A stretch of DNA of 38,883 nucleotides from JACRAO01 sp964490895 (lineage in GTDB: Bacteria; Bdellovibrionota; UBA1018). The position numbers and the translations under genes were made by a program. Of the stretch, positions 1 to 8,909 are shown one piece after another. The stretch lies in contig CAZBEI010000001.1 in NCBI GenBank assembly GCA_964490895.1, positions 1 to 38,883 of the forward strand. The letters run 5' to 3'. The notes under the pieces are model-generated. The model was not told where the DNA came from and ran no database searches. It saw nothing but the letters and a program-made list of their open reading frames with translations. Positions within the stretch are counted from its first letter, which is position 1, and each line of letters begins with the position of its first letter.

Positions 1-162
1 CAGCCCGCTCTAAAACGCTTTTGGGATGATCTCGCTTGGTCTCGAATTGTGGAATGGGGGAGAGATCTTGTGGGTATTAAAAGATACTTCCAGAAAAACA
101 TCCAAGAGTTTCTTTATATTTTATTTCAAAATAACTGGCCCACCCCTGAATGGCCGCCGTAG
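1..162 (+). CDS. C-terminal end of an unidentified protein (partial)
   Basis: The window opens inside an open frame that runs 53 codons from base 1 to a TAG at 160-162. The tail is rich in aromatic and charged residues (many W, F, R, K) and ends in Pro-Glu-Trp-Pro-Pro, which looks like real coding sequence rather than noise. The start lies upstream of the window, so the length and domain structure are unknown, and I do not recognise the family. A run of eight T follows the stop at 163-170, but there is no convincing GC-rich stem before it. Confidence 0.5.
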   Translation, partial: QPALKRFWDDLAWSRIVEWGRDLVGIKRYFQKNIQEFLYILFQNNWPTPEWPP

Positions 163-422
163 TTTTTTTTAAAAATGTCTTGTGAGATTACCAGATGAGT
201 CGCATCTTTAGAATATGATTTAGAAAAGGAAAAAAGCTGATTGATGAGCTCAAGGGTTTTTTACGGATGGATTACAAAAGAACTCAGTGCTCCCTAGGGC
301 GATGGATGATTTTGGAATATTGCCGTATTTTTGTGGGGTGGCGGTTCATGACCACTGGATGCCCGCTTCGGCCATCAGATAGCGGTTTTGAGGCTCATGT
401 AAGGCTGAACAGGCATGAACCC
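163..422. other. Intergenic region with inverted repeats (possible structured RNA)
   Basis: These 260 bases separate the partial gene from the convergent CPBP gene. An 8-bp perfect inverted repeat, GGTTCATG (343-350) and CATGAACC (414-421), encloses a smaller imperfect stem-loop around 355-378 with a CGCTTC loop. The layout could be a folded RNA or a bidirectional transcription end. I match it to no known RNA family. A 65-codon frame at 267-464 is not convincing as a gene. Confidence 0.25.
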
Positions 423-1382
423 CTAATAATTAATTTGAACAAAAAATGCTGCGGGTGGAGTTGAGTGTTGGCCGTGTTGACTGAGAAGGATTGCTTCGAC
501 GCCTAAAATAATTCCAGACCAAAAATGCAAAGTGATGCCTGGACCTAAGCGTCCATTTGAACGATGTGCGAGATAACCCAAGTAAGCCCCCGCCACAGCA
601 GCCGAAACTCTACCCTCTCCGGGCTGGTGAGAAAGTACAAATAAAGCAGTACTTAATGGAATTGCAAAATAGGGAGAAGGGACCCAGCTCATAAATTCAT
701 TTTGGAGAAAGCCACGGTAAAACATTTCCTCTGGAGCGCCACTTCCTGTGGTTTGCCAAAGTCCAGCATTGAATGTGTATAAAAAATTAGAAGCGGAAGT
801 TAATCTTTGGGTTCGAGAGACTTCGAGTTGTATGGTATTAAAGTAATCAATCAAAGTCGCACTAAAAAGAATAGCCAAAGGAGAATAGACCCATGGGTTT
901 AAGAGGTTTTCGGATTTAAATGGCTCTAAAAATAAATTTAAGGTGGACTTATCTTCAATTCCTTCTGGAAGACTCCCTCGAGCTTGTATTGCAGCATCTC
1001 GATAGGCGTTAAAGGTATTTACCATATGAGATTTGAGAGCGAATTCTTGAAAGATGTCACCAAAAAGCCCACTGGTTGCACTCACTTCGATTGTTTTCTT
1101 TTTAAAGCGCTGGACTGGGAGAGCCGAAGTAAAGCCATCTAACGAAAAAACCTCTCCACCGGAAAGCTTGAGTCCGACCAAAAAGCTTGCAGTTTCGTAA
1201 GTAGTCTGAAGAAGGCCCTGAGCATAGTTTCCAAGATAGAGTTGACCTCCACCTGGAATAAAAGTATTGAGCAACCCGCAGAGGTGGTAATTGGTTTCAG
1301 CAGCTGAGTTTTTTTCAAAACTTAAAATCAAACTTCCTAAATAAATTGTCTGTAAAATAGATTTAAACTTTATTTTTATCAT
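423..1382 (-). CDS. CPBP-family intramembrane glutamic protease with a DUF5683-like N-terminus
   Basis: A 319-residue membrane protein. The C-terminal half has the CPBP (CAAX protease / bacteriocin-processing) signature: Glu-Glu-Met-Phe-Tyr-Arg-Gly (EExxxR), then FVLSH, then a late His in LHFWSG. In this family these residues form the intramembrane active site. The N-terminus starts with a signal-like hydrophobic stretch followed by an F-I-P-G-G-G-Q-L-Y-L-G-N-Y segment like that of DUF5683 proteins, so two modules may be joined. It is the last gene of a four-gene minus-strand operon, starting 3 nt after the stop of the outer-membrane-like gene. The substrate is unknown; prenyl-CAAX processing is unlikely in a bacterium, and roles in immunity or envelope protein processing are typical alternatives. 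Confidence 0.75.
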   Translation of the reverse strand: MIKIKFKSILQTIYLGSLILSFEKNSAAETNYHLCGLLNTFIPGGGQLYLGNYAQGLLQTTYETASFLVGLKLSGGEVFSLDGFTSALPVQRFKKKTIEVSATSGLFGDIFQEFALKSHMVNTFNAYRDAAIQARGSLPEGIEDKSTLNLFLEPFKSENLLNPWVYSPLAILFSATLIDYFNTIQLEVSRTQRLTSASNFLYTFNAGLWQTTGSGAPEEMFYRGFLQNEFMSWVPSPYFAIPLSTALFVLSHQPGEGRVSAAVAGAYLGYLAHRSNGRLGPGITLHFWSGIILGVEAILLSQHGQHSTPPAAFFVQINY

Positions 1383-1385
1383 ATG

Positions 1386-2231
1386 CTAAAGATCAAACAT
1401 AAACCCAAAATATCCAAAATGAGTCTTTGCATTTTTAAATTGAAAATATTTTAGCCTTGGATCGTTACCAGAATAAAAACCCATAACCACTCTCAAAGAC
1501 GAATGTTTTTGAGCTAGAAAATGATTCCCTGCAACGGCTCCTATTTGGATATGCCAGCTTAAATCAATTTGTTGCCTTCCGTATTCTTCTAGACCTAAAG
1601 CTAAATAAGGATAAAATCGATGCGTATTTTGAGTCGCTCCCCATAGAAACCACTCAAAAAATTGTTCCGATCCAAAAACTTTCATCCCGGGATCTGAGCT
1701 CACGACGGCTCTCAAAGATCCTCCAAATCTCAGTTTGTACTCAAGGTCTTTCACCAAGCGAAAAGAAAGAATTTCGTTGCCGAGGTTTTCGCCAAAGAGG
1801 TCCAAGTCTTCGAGGTTGTCTGAGATATGTCCAGATTGGTGTGTCCAGCCAAGTCGGGCTCTGAAATCATCCTCGAAATGAAAATCTAAACTCAGTCCCA
1901 CTCGGGCATCATCCGTTTCGGTGAGTAAAGAACTGATGTTTTGATTGATACGGAATGCAGCATTGGCTGATCCGTTGAGAACAAGCTCTGGCGTCCATTT
2001 CCAGTTTTTTTCTCCAAAAAGAGAGATTGCTCCGCCAATGGCTCCCCAAGCGCGTCCTCCACTTTTATAGACCAACGTCGATTGTTGGTCAATCCAAAGT
2101 CCGTATGTTTCGAACTGCTGATGCGTTGACTCCGGAAGAAAGATCAGGTCCGCTCTTGATCCTGAACAAGTCAGTACACACAGAATTGTAGCAAAGACAA
2201 ACTTTTTTTGGAGTTCAAATTTTTTTCGCAT
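1386..2231 (-). CDS. Secreted outer-membrane-barrel-like protein, unknown function
   Basis: 281 residues with an N-terminal basic stretch, a hydrophobic core and a likely signal peptidase site after Ser-Arg-Ala (about residue 27). The mature part alternates aromatic and polar residues in strand-like segments (for example FHFEDDFRARLGWTHQSGH) and ends in FGYFGFMFDL. A terminal aromatic-rich strand of this kind is typical of beta-barrels. No named family is recognised. The start overlaps the end of the rhomboid-fusion gene by 17 nt and the stop lies 3 nt before the CPBP gene, so translation is probably coupled across the operon. An outer-membrane location is inferred only from the sequence style. 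Confidence 0.6.
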   Translation of the reverse strand: MRKKFELQKKFVFATILCVLTCSGSRADLIFLPESTHQQFETYGLWIDQQSTLVYKSGGRAWGAIGGAISLFGEKNWKWTPELVLNGSANAAFRINQNISSLLTETDDARVGLSLDFHFEDDFRARLGWTHQSGHISDNLEDLDLFGENLGNEILSFRLVKDLEYKLRFGGSLRAVVSSDPGMKVFGSEQFFEWFLWGATQNTHRFYPYLALGLEEYGRQQIDLSWHIQIGAVAGNHFLAQKHSSLRVVMGFYSGNDPRLKYFQFKNAKTHFGYFGFMFDL

Positions 2232-4002
2232 AAATCCTTATAAAGAAAAAACTCAAGTAAAAAGCAGTCAAATGGCTGAAAGCTAGCCACTGGTGATCAA
2301 ACCAAGCGATCAAACCAATAATAACAACCACGGCACATTGAGTAAACCAGCTTTTCTTTAAAAAAGAAAAAAGTGCTCCCATACATGAGAAAACTCCAAG
2401 AGAACATCCGATGTCTATCTCCTTTGTTAAGCTGGAAAATAGACTGAGGTGTGAGAATTTTGCAAGTGAGGTGAGAATCGCTGCTGTTATAAAGTTGGCA
2501 AAAAAAGTTCCGAGTGCATAAGAGGCACTCATCAAAAATGTTCCTGCAATGAGTTCAAAGAATCCACAAAATAACACGAGCATGCAGAGGTTGAGTGAGA
2601 GGTGTAGAAAATCCCAATGGACAAGTCCAGAAAGTAAAACTGTTTTTAAATAGTGAAAACTAAATCCGCTTTCTGAAATAAATCTTTCCATGCTAAACCC
2701 ATAGCGTTCAAGGATGTGTTGTCTGACTTTAAAGTCCCGATCTGTGGTCATTAGGAAAAAAAGAACAGTGGTTGTAAATAAAATAGAAGTTCCACTGATT
2801 CTCAATAAAAACTCATAAAATGTTTTAGGGGGTGGGCGAAAAACAATTTGATTTGAAAAATATTTCATTAGAGTTGAAAAAAAACTAACTCTATTAAAAA
2901 ACCGCTGAAAAACTGAGAGTATGGTTGGGATTATACCCTTTGGTAAGCACACTGTGCTGAGCGCAAAGAGAGTTTGTGCTTTGAGCCTTGAAGGTGACGA
3001 GATGAGAAAAAGAGGTTCCCAACGAGTGGGGTCAAATTTTTTCTTATAAAGATAAAGTGTTTTAAAGTTATAGAAAAAATCCATTCTCTTAAAAATAAAC
3101 CCTGCAAGAAAATCATAAATCGGATGGGTTTCTATATATTGGCTTGGGAGGTGTGCCAGGGGAGACATGCCTAGAGTGATTTCTTTGACGCCTTGTGCTT
3201 TAAGATGTTGCATGCATTCCAGGACTAAAAGTTCCGTGACTCCATGTGGAGTGTTTGTATCTCGAATAAGGTCCATCAAATACCAACTGTTTTTGCCCAA
3301 GACTGGGATAGCGGCCAAAAAACCTAAGATGTGCCCATGGTGCTTTACCCAGTAAAATTTTTTAAACTCAAGAAGTTGCCAGGGTTCCACCTGATTTAGA
3401 AAACCCAGAGGCAAAAACTTTCTAGATGCTAACCAACGCTGAGTGATGGCGTCTAACTCAATATGGTCATGAGATGAAAGTTGTAGGGGCTGAAATTCTT
3501 CTACAACAGCACCTTTGTTTAATAGCTCTTTGGCGGGATGCAATTTTTTTAATAAAATAGCTTTGGGGTCTTGGATTTTTTCTAGGTCCCAGAGGGGTTC
3601 GGCCCCAATTTGATAAACACCATAACCACATTCATGAGCTTGTTTTGCAACACTTTGATTTACTGGAAGTAGGATGGCACTTTTTCCATGTTTTAGGGCT
3701 TCGCTGCGAAATGAAATCAATAGTTTTGTGACGTCTTGCTCATGACAAAGCGGGTCTGCCGCTCCCACCCACGTTGTATTTGTATCCATGTAGGCAACGG
3801 TACCCAAAGGTTGAGTGAGCCTGTGGCTCGAAGGGGGGAAAAAATATTGAAACCCATCATAGAGAGTTAAAAACGAATTGCTGTTATTTCCATATGCCTT
3901 AATTAAAGAAAAGGCAGTTATTTTTTTTTGCTCATCTATGCTGAAAAGTTGATTTGGAGTGTTAATGAATATGTTTTTTTTAGTAAAATTTTGATTATCC
4001 AT
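2215..4002 (-). CDS. Fusion of an MprF-type aminoacyl-PG synthase-like (DUF2156) domain to a rhomboid serine protease
   Basis: 595 residues in two modules. Residues about 15-340 match the C-terminal catalytic domain of MprF/LysX-type phosphatidylglycerol aminoacyltransferases. The LMDLIRDTNTPHGVTELL and ITLGMSPLAHL blocks and the YLYKKKFDPTRWEPLFL tail correspond to the family's conserved stretches. Residues about 400-595 form a multi-helix rhomboid domain with His467/Asn471 (HLSLN), the GxSxG motif Gly-Cys-Ser-Leu-Gly with Ser534, and a late His577 (SHLTAFYL), so the Ser/His dyad appears intact. The usual MprF flippase helices are absent. It is the second gene of the minus-strand operon, 7 nt after the pseudo-receiver gene. 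Known families suggest lipid aminoacylation and intramembrane proteolysis; the combined function is unknown. Confidence 0.8.
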   Translation of the reverse strand: MDNQNFTKKNIFINTPNQLFSIDEQKKITAFSLIKAYGNNSNSFLTLYDGFQYFFPPSSHRLTQPLGTVAYMDTNTTWVGAADPLCHEQDVTKLLISFRSEALKHGKSAILLPVNQSVAKQAHECGYGVYQIGAEPLWDLEKIQDPKAILLKKLHPAKELLNKGAVVEEFQPLQLSSHDHIELDAITQRWLASRKFLPLGFLNQVEPWQLLEFKKFYWVKHHGHILGFLAAIPVLGKNSWYLMDLIRDTNTPHGVTELLVLECMQHLKAQGVKEITLGMSPLAHLPSQYIETHPIYDFLAGFIFKRMDFFYNFKTLYLYKKKFDPTRWEPLFLISSPSRLKAQTLFALSTVCLPKGIIPTILSVFQRFFNRVSFFSTLMKYFSNQIVFRPPPKTFYEFLLRISGTSILFTTTVLFFLMTTDRDFKVRQHILERYGFSMERFISESGFSFHYLKTVLLSGLVHWDFLHLSLNLCMLVLFCGFFELIAGTFLMSASYALGTFFANFITAAILTSLAKFSHLSLFSSLTKEIDIGCSLGVFSCMGALFSFLKKSWFTQCAVVVIIGLIAWFDHQWLAFSHLTAFYLSFFFIRIYAKKI

Positions 4003-4009
4003 TGTTATT

Positions 4010-5128
4010 TTATGCGGCGATTTTATATTCTTTATTTTCTTCTCTCATTTGTGTGAGCTGTGTGTGGTTTGGGCAAAAATTTAAAGCATCGATGAGCAAT
4101 GCGTTTTGTTCGTCTCTTGGAGATAATGGGATGAGACTCATGTACACGTGTGGATTGCAAGGATTGCTTTGTAAGGCAATGGTATAGTGTTCTATTGATT
4201 TTTTGATATTGTCTGTTTTACACATCAAGTCTCCTCCGAACTCATGAAATTCCCATCTCTCTGAATCTAAAATTTCCAATTCAAAATAAAATCGTCGTGC
4301 AAGTGTGAAGTCTAGCTTTCTTAAGGCTTCTCTGGCTTGGATCATTTTTCTTCTAAACTCCCAGCCCAAAAGGACTCGCTTATGAAGTTGATTGAGGAGG
4401 GTGCCCCATTCGGTCAATGGAAAGGTGAAAAGATCGCACTGTTTTCGGAGTTCTTGTGTGACCCCTTTTTGGCTTAAGCAAACAACGGGGGTCATTAGAC
4501 CTAAGGGTGTTTTTTTGAATTGTCCTAGCCATTTCCAGTCTGAGTTTTTTAAATAGGATTCGGGATCGATGAGAATGCCTCCAATGTAAAATCCTTTTTG
4601 GTCTACATGTTCTCGAAGTTCGGCCGGAGAGTCGGCCGTTTTTATCTCTGTCCAGTGCGAGTTTTTTTTCGAATTCCAAAGTGATCGAGAAAGGTTAAGA
4701 TAATGTTTTTGACCTAAAAGTAGCAGTGTTTGCCTGAGTTCTGCCCTTCTTCTGTGAGCCTCTAAAATAGTGTTCTCTAAGCTTTGATACCCAAAGGGTT
4801 TGCAAAGATATCCATCAACTCGAGAGAGTCTGTTTTTATTCCAAAATATTTGATGAATCGGTTTTCTCATTAAAAGATTGATGAGAGGAGATAAGTTTAG
4901 AGTTCTATTTTTTGAGACAAGCTGTGCCAATGGAAAATCTGGAGCATGATGAGATTCCCAACTGGATAAAATTAAAGAGATCTTTTTTTCATGTTTTTTG
5001 ATCAAGTGTTGTACGGCAAAAATGTCCCTTGCTTCTAAAACAGTTTGATATCCAAACTGGTGTAAGAGCGCCTTTAGGGCTCTTCTTGCATTCTCGTCTT
5101 CATCGACAATAATAGAAGTCATGGTCAT
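4010..5128 (-). CDS. Degenerate response-regulator-like protein with a TPR-like C-terminus
   Basis: 372 residues. The N-terminal ~120 residues follow the receiver-domain pattern: an acidic pocket (Val-Asp-Glu-Asp-Glu), a helix, a strand Leu-Ile-Leu-Ser-Ser-Trp where the phospho-accepting Asp normally sits, and Cys-Lys-Pro-Phe for the conserved Lys. The phospho-acceptor position appears to be Ser, so phosphorylation is unlikely. A second region (about 130-255) has a similar alternating strand/helix layout and may be another degenerate receiver. The last ~110 residues are helical and TPR-like (REALRKLDFTLARRFYFELE; NIKKSIEHYTIALQSNP). There is no DNA-binding output domain, so a protein-protein adaptor is likely. 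First gene of the four-gene minus-strand operon; ATG codons at 5128 and 5122 are both possible starts. Confidence 0.7.
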   Translation of the reverse strand: MTMTSIIVDEDENARRALKALLHQFGYQTVLEARDIFAVQHLIKKHEKKISLILSSWESHHAPDFPLAQLVSKNRTLNLSPLINLLMRKPIHQIFWNKNRLSRVDGYLCKPFGYQSLENTILEAHRRRAELRQTLLLLGQKHYLNLSRSLWNSKKNSHWTEIKTADSPAELREHVDQKGFYIGGILIDPESYLKNSDWKWLGQFKKTPLGLMTPVVCLSQKGVTQELRKQCDLFTFPLTEWGTLLNQLHKRVLLGWEFRRKMIQAREALRKLDFTLARRFYFELEILDSERWEFHEFGGDLMCKTDNIKKSIEHYTIALQSNPCNPHVYMSLIPLSPRDEQNALLIDALNFCPNHTQLTQMREENKEYKIAA

Positions 5129-5463
5129 AAGTACCCATTTTACTTAACGGTTTTGTTTTTCGTGATTCTTAATTTTAAATGGATAGGACTAGAAATAAGA
5201 GGGTACAGCGACAGTTTTTTGTCAGTCGAGGAAGGCGGGTGCGTGGTGTGACTTTACTTCATGGGGTTGTTTTTTTTAAACATTGCCTTATGACTTCTCT
5301 CTACAGCAACTTTATGTGCGTTAGGTATGGAGCCCGAAATGCAGGCTCGTTTTTGGTCTCGTCTCCGTCTTTTTTTTAATACACCGAGTCTTTTTGCCAT
5401 AGCTCCTTCTTAGCAAGGCTTTGTGTTTCGTGCAACAGTGATATAGTGTAGGAATCTCTGACC
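5129..5463. other. Divergent intergenic region, no gene seen
   Basis: This 335-bp stretch lies between the divergent pseudo-receiver operon and the transglycosylase gene, so it should hold promoters for both. A TATAGT hexamer at 5442-5447 could be the -10 of the plus-strand operon, 17 nt before its ATG; I see no good -35 at the right distance. A 66-codon plus frame at 5179-5379 has an unlikely composition and is not called. Confidence 0.35.
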
Positions 5464-7101
5464 ATGAAGACACCTCCTCTTTTCTTTTCCACCCTTTCTT
5501 GGTTTACCTTTTTTTGGCTTGCCTTTGCCTTGAAAGCGCTTGCTCAGGAGTTTCCGCAAGCTCAGGTCCCATTTAAACAGGTTTTAACTCAAACAGCATC
5601 CATAAAAAACGCCCACCCCAGTGAGTTGCGCAAACAAGCAGTGGAGTTTATCCAATTCAGAGAAGGAAGGCTCTCTGAGAGGGCTTCGCTTAAGGTTTTG
5701 ATGGATTGTTTGCAACAAGCACGACAGAATCCCTTTTGTCATTTTTTAGAAAATCCTAAAAAGAAAAAAGAAGACGCGGACTTTCAAGTCAAAGAAAGAG
5801 ATCTTTTACTCCAAAAGGTGGTTCAAGCTTTGACTCAAAAGAAAGATTTTAATTCATTAAGTGGACTGCCGGAGTCCCAAATTCAAAAGGCCTTAAGGAA
5901 AATTTTGGAATGGAAGGATGTTGAGGCTTTGTCCAAATATCTTTTGACCTCTCCTTCCTGTCCCTCTCAGGCACTTTTAATTTCCTTTGGACAAAAGGCA
6001 GAGGAGTTTTTCCCTGAGAAAAAATTTGTAGATTTAGCTGTTTCTTTTTATTTACGTTCTATGGCGTGTGAGACGAAAGATCTATTTCCTCTCAAGGCCT
6101 ATTATCGTTTGGGGCTTCTCTCTGTTTGGCTCAAGCAGTATTCAAAAGCAGACCTATTATTTCAGAAAATTTTGTCATATAAGAATGTAACTGCAGAGCA
6201 GTTACGTAAAGATAATGAGTACTCTTTGAGAGCTCTTTTTTGGAGGGCGGAGTGTTCTAGAATTACAGGAAATAAGCTGCTTTTTACCCTGTTAAAACAA
6301 AAACTTGAAAAAGAGTATCCGCTGTCGCACCAAGCGATTTTACTGAGTCAAGACCGGTTTTCGAGAGCTTCGAAAAAAATATTAAATAATAAAGACCCCT
6401 TCGTGGAATCGAGGTCAGAAAAAAATCCTCACCTCAATGCCTGGGTCGAGGCAGCAGAAATGTTGCAGATGTTAAAAGCCCACGGTTTAGCTTTAGAGCT
6501 TTTGGACGCCCTCCACTGGGGTACAAACCAAGTCGAGCCCTCTTTTTTATTGTACCTTGCGGTTTTATACCATCGATCTCAAGATCGGATCGGGCAGTTT
6601 AGGATGCTTTTTCAAGCTTTTCGGGCTGATCCTGGCCTTCTTTCTAGAAATACGTTGGAGTTTTTTTATCCCTTGCGCCAGTACGAGCTTCTCAAGCATT
6701 TTCGAACTCAAATAGATCCTTTTTTTGTGGCCTCTCTGATTAGGCAGGAAAGCGGGTTTAATATTAATGCGCGTTCTCCGGCGGGGGCTTTTGGATTGAT
6801 GCAGATCAGGAGAAAGGCTTCTAAAAAACAACTCTTTGATCCTAAGACGAATATTCGATTGGGGATTAAATATTTACAGTTTCTTCTAAAACAGTACAAA
6901 AACGATACAGGACTGAGCCTCGCGGCTTATAATGCAGGACCAGATAAGGTCGACTCTTGGCTTAAAAGGTACCCTACTTCAAATCAGCTTTTGTTTTTAG
7001 AGCTCATCCCCTATCGAGAGACAAGGGAGTATGTGTCTTCTATTTTAAGAAATTACTTTTGGTATTCGAAACTTTATGGCCACTCATTGACAACGCGATA
7101 G
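5464..7101 (+). CDS. Soluble lytic murein transglycosylase (Slt-type)
   Basis: 545 residues with an N-terminal signal peptide (hydrophobic core, cleavage near Ala-Leu-Ala-Gln). A long helical, superhelix-like region precedes a C-terminal goose-lysozyme-like SLT domain at about residues 410-535. The domain has the catalytic Glu in Arg-Gln-Glu-Ser-Gly-Phe (Glu429), then GAFGLMQI and AAYNAGP, all diagnostic. The enzyme would cleave the MurNAc-GlcNAc bond of peptidoglycan with 1,6-anhydro product formation, in the periplasm. The segment after GLMQI is shorter than in E. coli Slt70. It is followed 20 nt later by an acyl-CoA synthetase gene, probably in one transcript. Confidence 0.9.
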   Translation: MKTPPLFFSTLSWFTFFWLAFALKALAQEFPQAQVPFKQVLTQTASIKNAHPSELRKQAVEFIQFREGRLSERASLKVLMDCLQQARQNPFCHFLENPKKKKEDADFQVKERDLLLQKVVQALTQKKDFNSLSGLPESQIQKALRKILEWKDVEALSKYLLTSPSCPSQALLISFGQKAEEFFPEKKFVDLAVSFYLRSMACETKDLFPLKAYYRLGLLSVWLKQYSKADLLFQKILSYKNVTAEQLRKDNEYSLRALFWRAECSRITGNKLLFTLLKQKLEKEYPLSHQAILLSQDRFSRASKKILNNKDPFVESRSEKNPHLNAWVEAAEMLQMLKAHGLALELLDALHWGTNQVEPSFLLYLAVLYHRSQDRIGQFRMLFQAFRADPGLLSRNTLEFFYPLRQYELLKHFRTQIDPFFVASLIRQESGFNINARSPAGAFGLMQIRRKASKKQLFDPKTNIRLGIKYLQFLLKQYKNDTGLSLAAYNAGPDKVDSWLKRYPTSNQLLFLELIPYRETREYVSSILRNYFWYSKLYGHSLTTR

Positions 7102-7121
7102 GGCGTCGATATAAGGGATAC

Positions 7122-8909
7122 ATGCCTACTGTTTTACACCGTTTAGCAAAATGGGCGGATGAGAGACCCTCTGATCCTGCTCAAAGATACAAGGTTGGAG
7201 CTGCATGGAAGACGATCACTGCACAAGAGCTGCGGGATCGAGTTTATTGGCTTACGCTTTTTTTAGAATCACAAGGAGTGAAGCCCACAGACATCGGTGC
7301 GCTCTTGTCTTACAATCGCCCAGAGTGGGTACAGATGGAGTTGGCAACTTTGCTTTTAGGCGCAAAATCAGCGGGGCTTTATCCAAACTCTAATCCAAAA
7401 GACATTCAATATATATTAAACCAAACGGAGTCCTCTTTTATTTCCGTTCAAAATAAGGATTATTTTCAAAAAATAAAAGGAGGAGACTCCCAGGCTGCGC
7501 TTCCAGAAAAATTAAAAAATGTGATCGTTTTTGAAGGGGACGCAAGCTTTTCTCCGCTGGCAGTTTCTTTTGAGTCTGCTCTTGATCAAGGTAAAAATTT
7601 GGCTTTAAAAAAAGAGAGTAAAACGTTGAATCAATATTTGTCTGCTCTAAATCCAACAGCACCGGCCTTTCTTATTTACACCTCTGGCACTACTGGAAAT
7701 CCAAAAGGTGCGATGCTTTCACACGACAACTTAGTTTACACTTCGGATAAGGTGTCTCAGTATTGGCGCTTGCCCGTCGGCAATAAAAAACTTTTTTCTT
7801 TTTTACCCCTTTGTCATGTGGCAGAAAAACTTCAAAACGTGGGAGTGGGCCTGTCAATGCGCTATTGTGTAAGTTATTGCACAAAGTTTGAAAATGTATC
7901 CACAGAGCTCGTGGAGGCTCGTCCCAACTTGTTGCTCTGTGTGCCGAGGCTTTGGGAAAAGATGATGGAAGGAGTTCTCTATAAGGTTAAGACAGGGAAA
8001 GGGCTAAAAAAATATTTGGCTAAATGGGCTTTAGGAGTAGGAGCACGGGTGGCGGAAGCAAAGTATTCTGGGCAAACTCCAAATCCCTTGGATCTCCTAC
8101 AATATAAGTTAGCAGATGCCCTTGTTTTGAAAAAAATTAGAACAGCTTTAGGTTTAGAAGAAGCGAAACTACTGGCTTCTGGAGCGGCCGCGTTGGGTTC
8201 TCATATTTCAAAATGGTTTAGGTCTATTGGGCGCGAGATTTTGGAGGATTTTGGACAGACGGAGTCCACTGGGGTCATTTGTATGACTGAGACTGGAGTG
8301 GAGTCCTCGGGAACAGTCGGAAAACCAATACCCGGTATGGATTTTAAAATTGCAGAAGATGGCGAAGTGTTGACTCGAGGGAGGCATGTATTTGTAGGTT
8401 ATTTCAAAGACAGTGATGCCACCGCGCAAGCTTTAGAAAACGGATGGCTGCATACGGGAGATCTTGCTGAGATCAATGGACGTGGATTGGTTCAAATTCG
8501 AGGGCGGAAAAAGGAAATTCTGAAAACCTCAGGGGGTAAGATGGTTGCTCCACTTCCGATAGAAGAAAAGTTAAAAGAGGCTGAAATGATCAGTCAAGCC
8601 TGCATGGTAGGAGATGGAAGAAAATACCTCTCTGTTCTTATTACTTTGACGGAGGTTGTTTTAAGCGAATTAAAAACTAAGAATGCACTGTCGAGTGGAA
8701 ATGTGGTGAGTGACCCAGAGGTTATTTCAGCCGTCAAAAAATATATTGATCGACTCAATGGTTCTTTGGCAAGCTATGAACAAATAAAAAAATTTAGTGT
8801 TTTAAATCGAGAATTTTCTGTCGCAGATGGAGAGATGACTCCCACTTTGAAAATGAAGAGAAATGTCATTGAGCAGCGGTTTCAAAATGTGATCAATTCG
8901 ATGTATTAG
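7122..8909 (+). CDS. Long-chain fatty-acid--CoA ligase (AMP-forming)
   Basis: 595 residues from an ATG at 7122 with AAGGGA just upstream; an in-frame start 63 nt earlier would overlap the transglycosylase gene and is less likely. The AMP-binding P-loop YTSGTTGNPKGA is present, followed by FLPLCHVAE, DFGQTESTG, the adenylate-binding W-L-H-T-G-D-L and RGRKKEILKTSGGK near the C-terminus. This arrangement matches the FadD15-type long-chain acyl-CoA synthetases, which activate fatty acids to acyl-CoA with ATP. It may feed beta-oxidation or lipid recycling; no other beta-oxidation genes are in the window. It ends 4 nt inside the convergent SDR gene. Confidence 0.9.
   Translation: MPTVLHRLAKWADERPSDPAQRYKVGAAWKTITAQELRDRVYWLTLFLESQGVKPTDIGALLSYNRPEWVQMELATLLLGAKSAGLYPNSNPKDIQYILNQTESSFISVQNKDYFQKIKGGDSQAALPEKLKNVIVFEGDASFSPLAVSFESALDQGKNLALKKESKTLNQYLSALNPTAPAFLIYTSGTTGNPKGAMLSHDNLVYTSDKVSQYWRLPVGNKKLFSFLPLCHVAEKLQNVGVGLSMRYCVSYCTKFENVSTELVEARPNLLLCVPRLWEKMMEGVLYKVKTGKGLKKYLAKWALGVGARVAEAKYSGQTPNPLDLLQYKLADALVLKKIRTALGLEEAKLLASGAAALGSHISKWFRSIGREILEDFGQTESTGVICMTETGVESSGTVGKPIPGMDFKIAEDGEVLTRGRHVFVGYFKDSDATAQALENGWLHTGDLAEINGRGLVQIRGRKKEILKTSGGKMVAPLPIEEKLKEAEMISQACMVGDGRKYLSVLITLTEVVLSELKTKNALSSGNVVSDPEVISAVKKYIDRLNGSLASYEQIKKFSVLNREFSVADGEMTPTLKMKRNVIEQRFQNVINSMY

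Noticed and set aside
131..170. Terminator after the partial gene
   Set aside because: The T8 run is present but the only stem is a 4-bp GGCC pair located too far upstream.
267..464. 65-codon plus-strand ORF
   Set aside because: No motif, no ribosome site and it runs into the end of the CPBP gene on the other strand.
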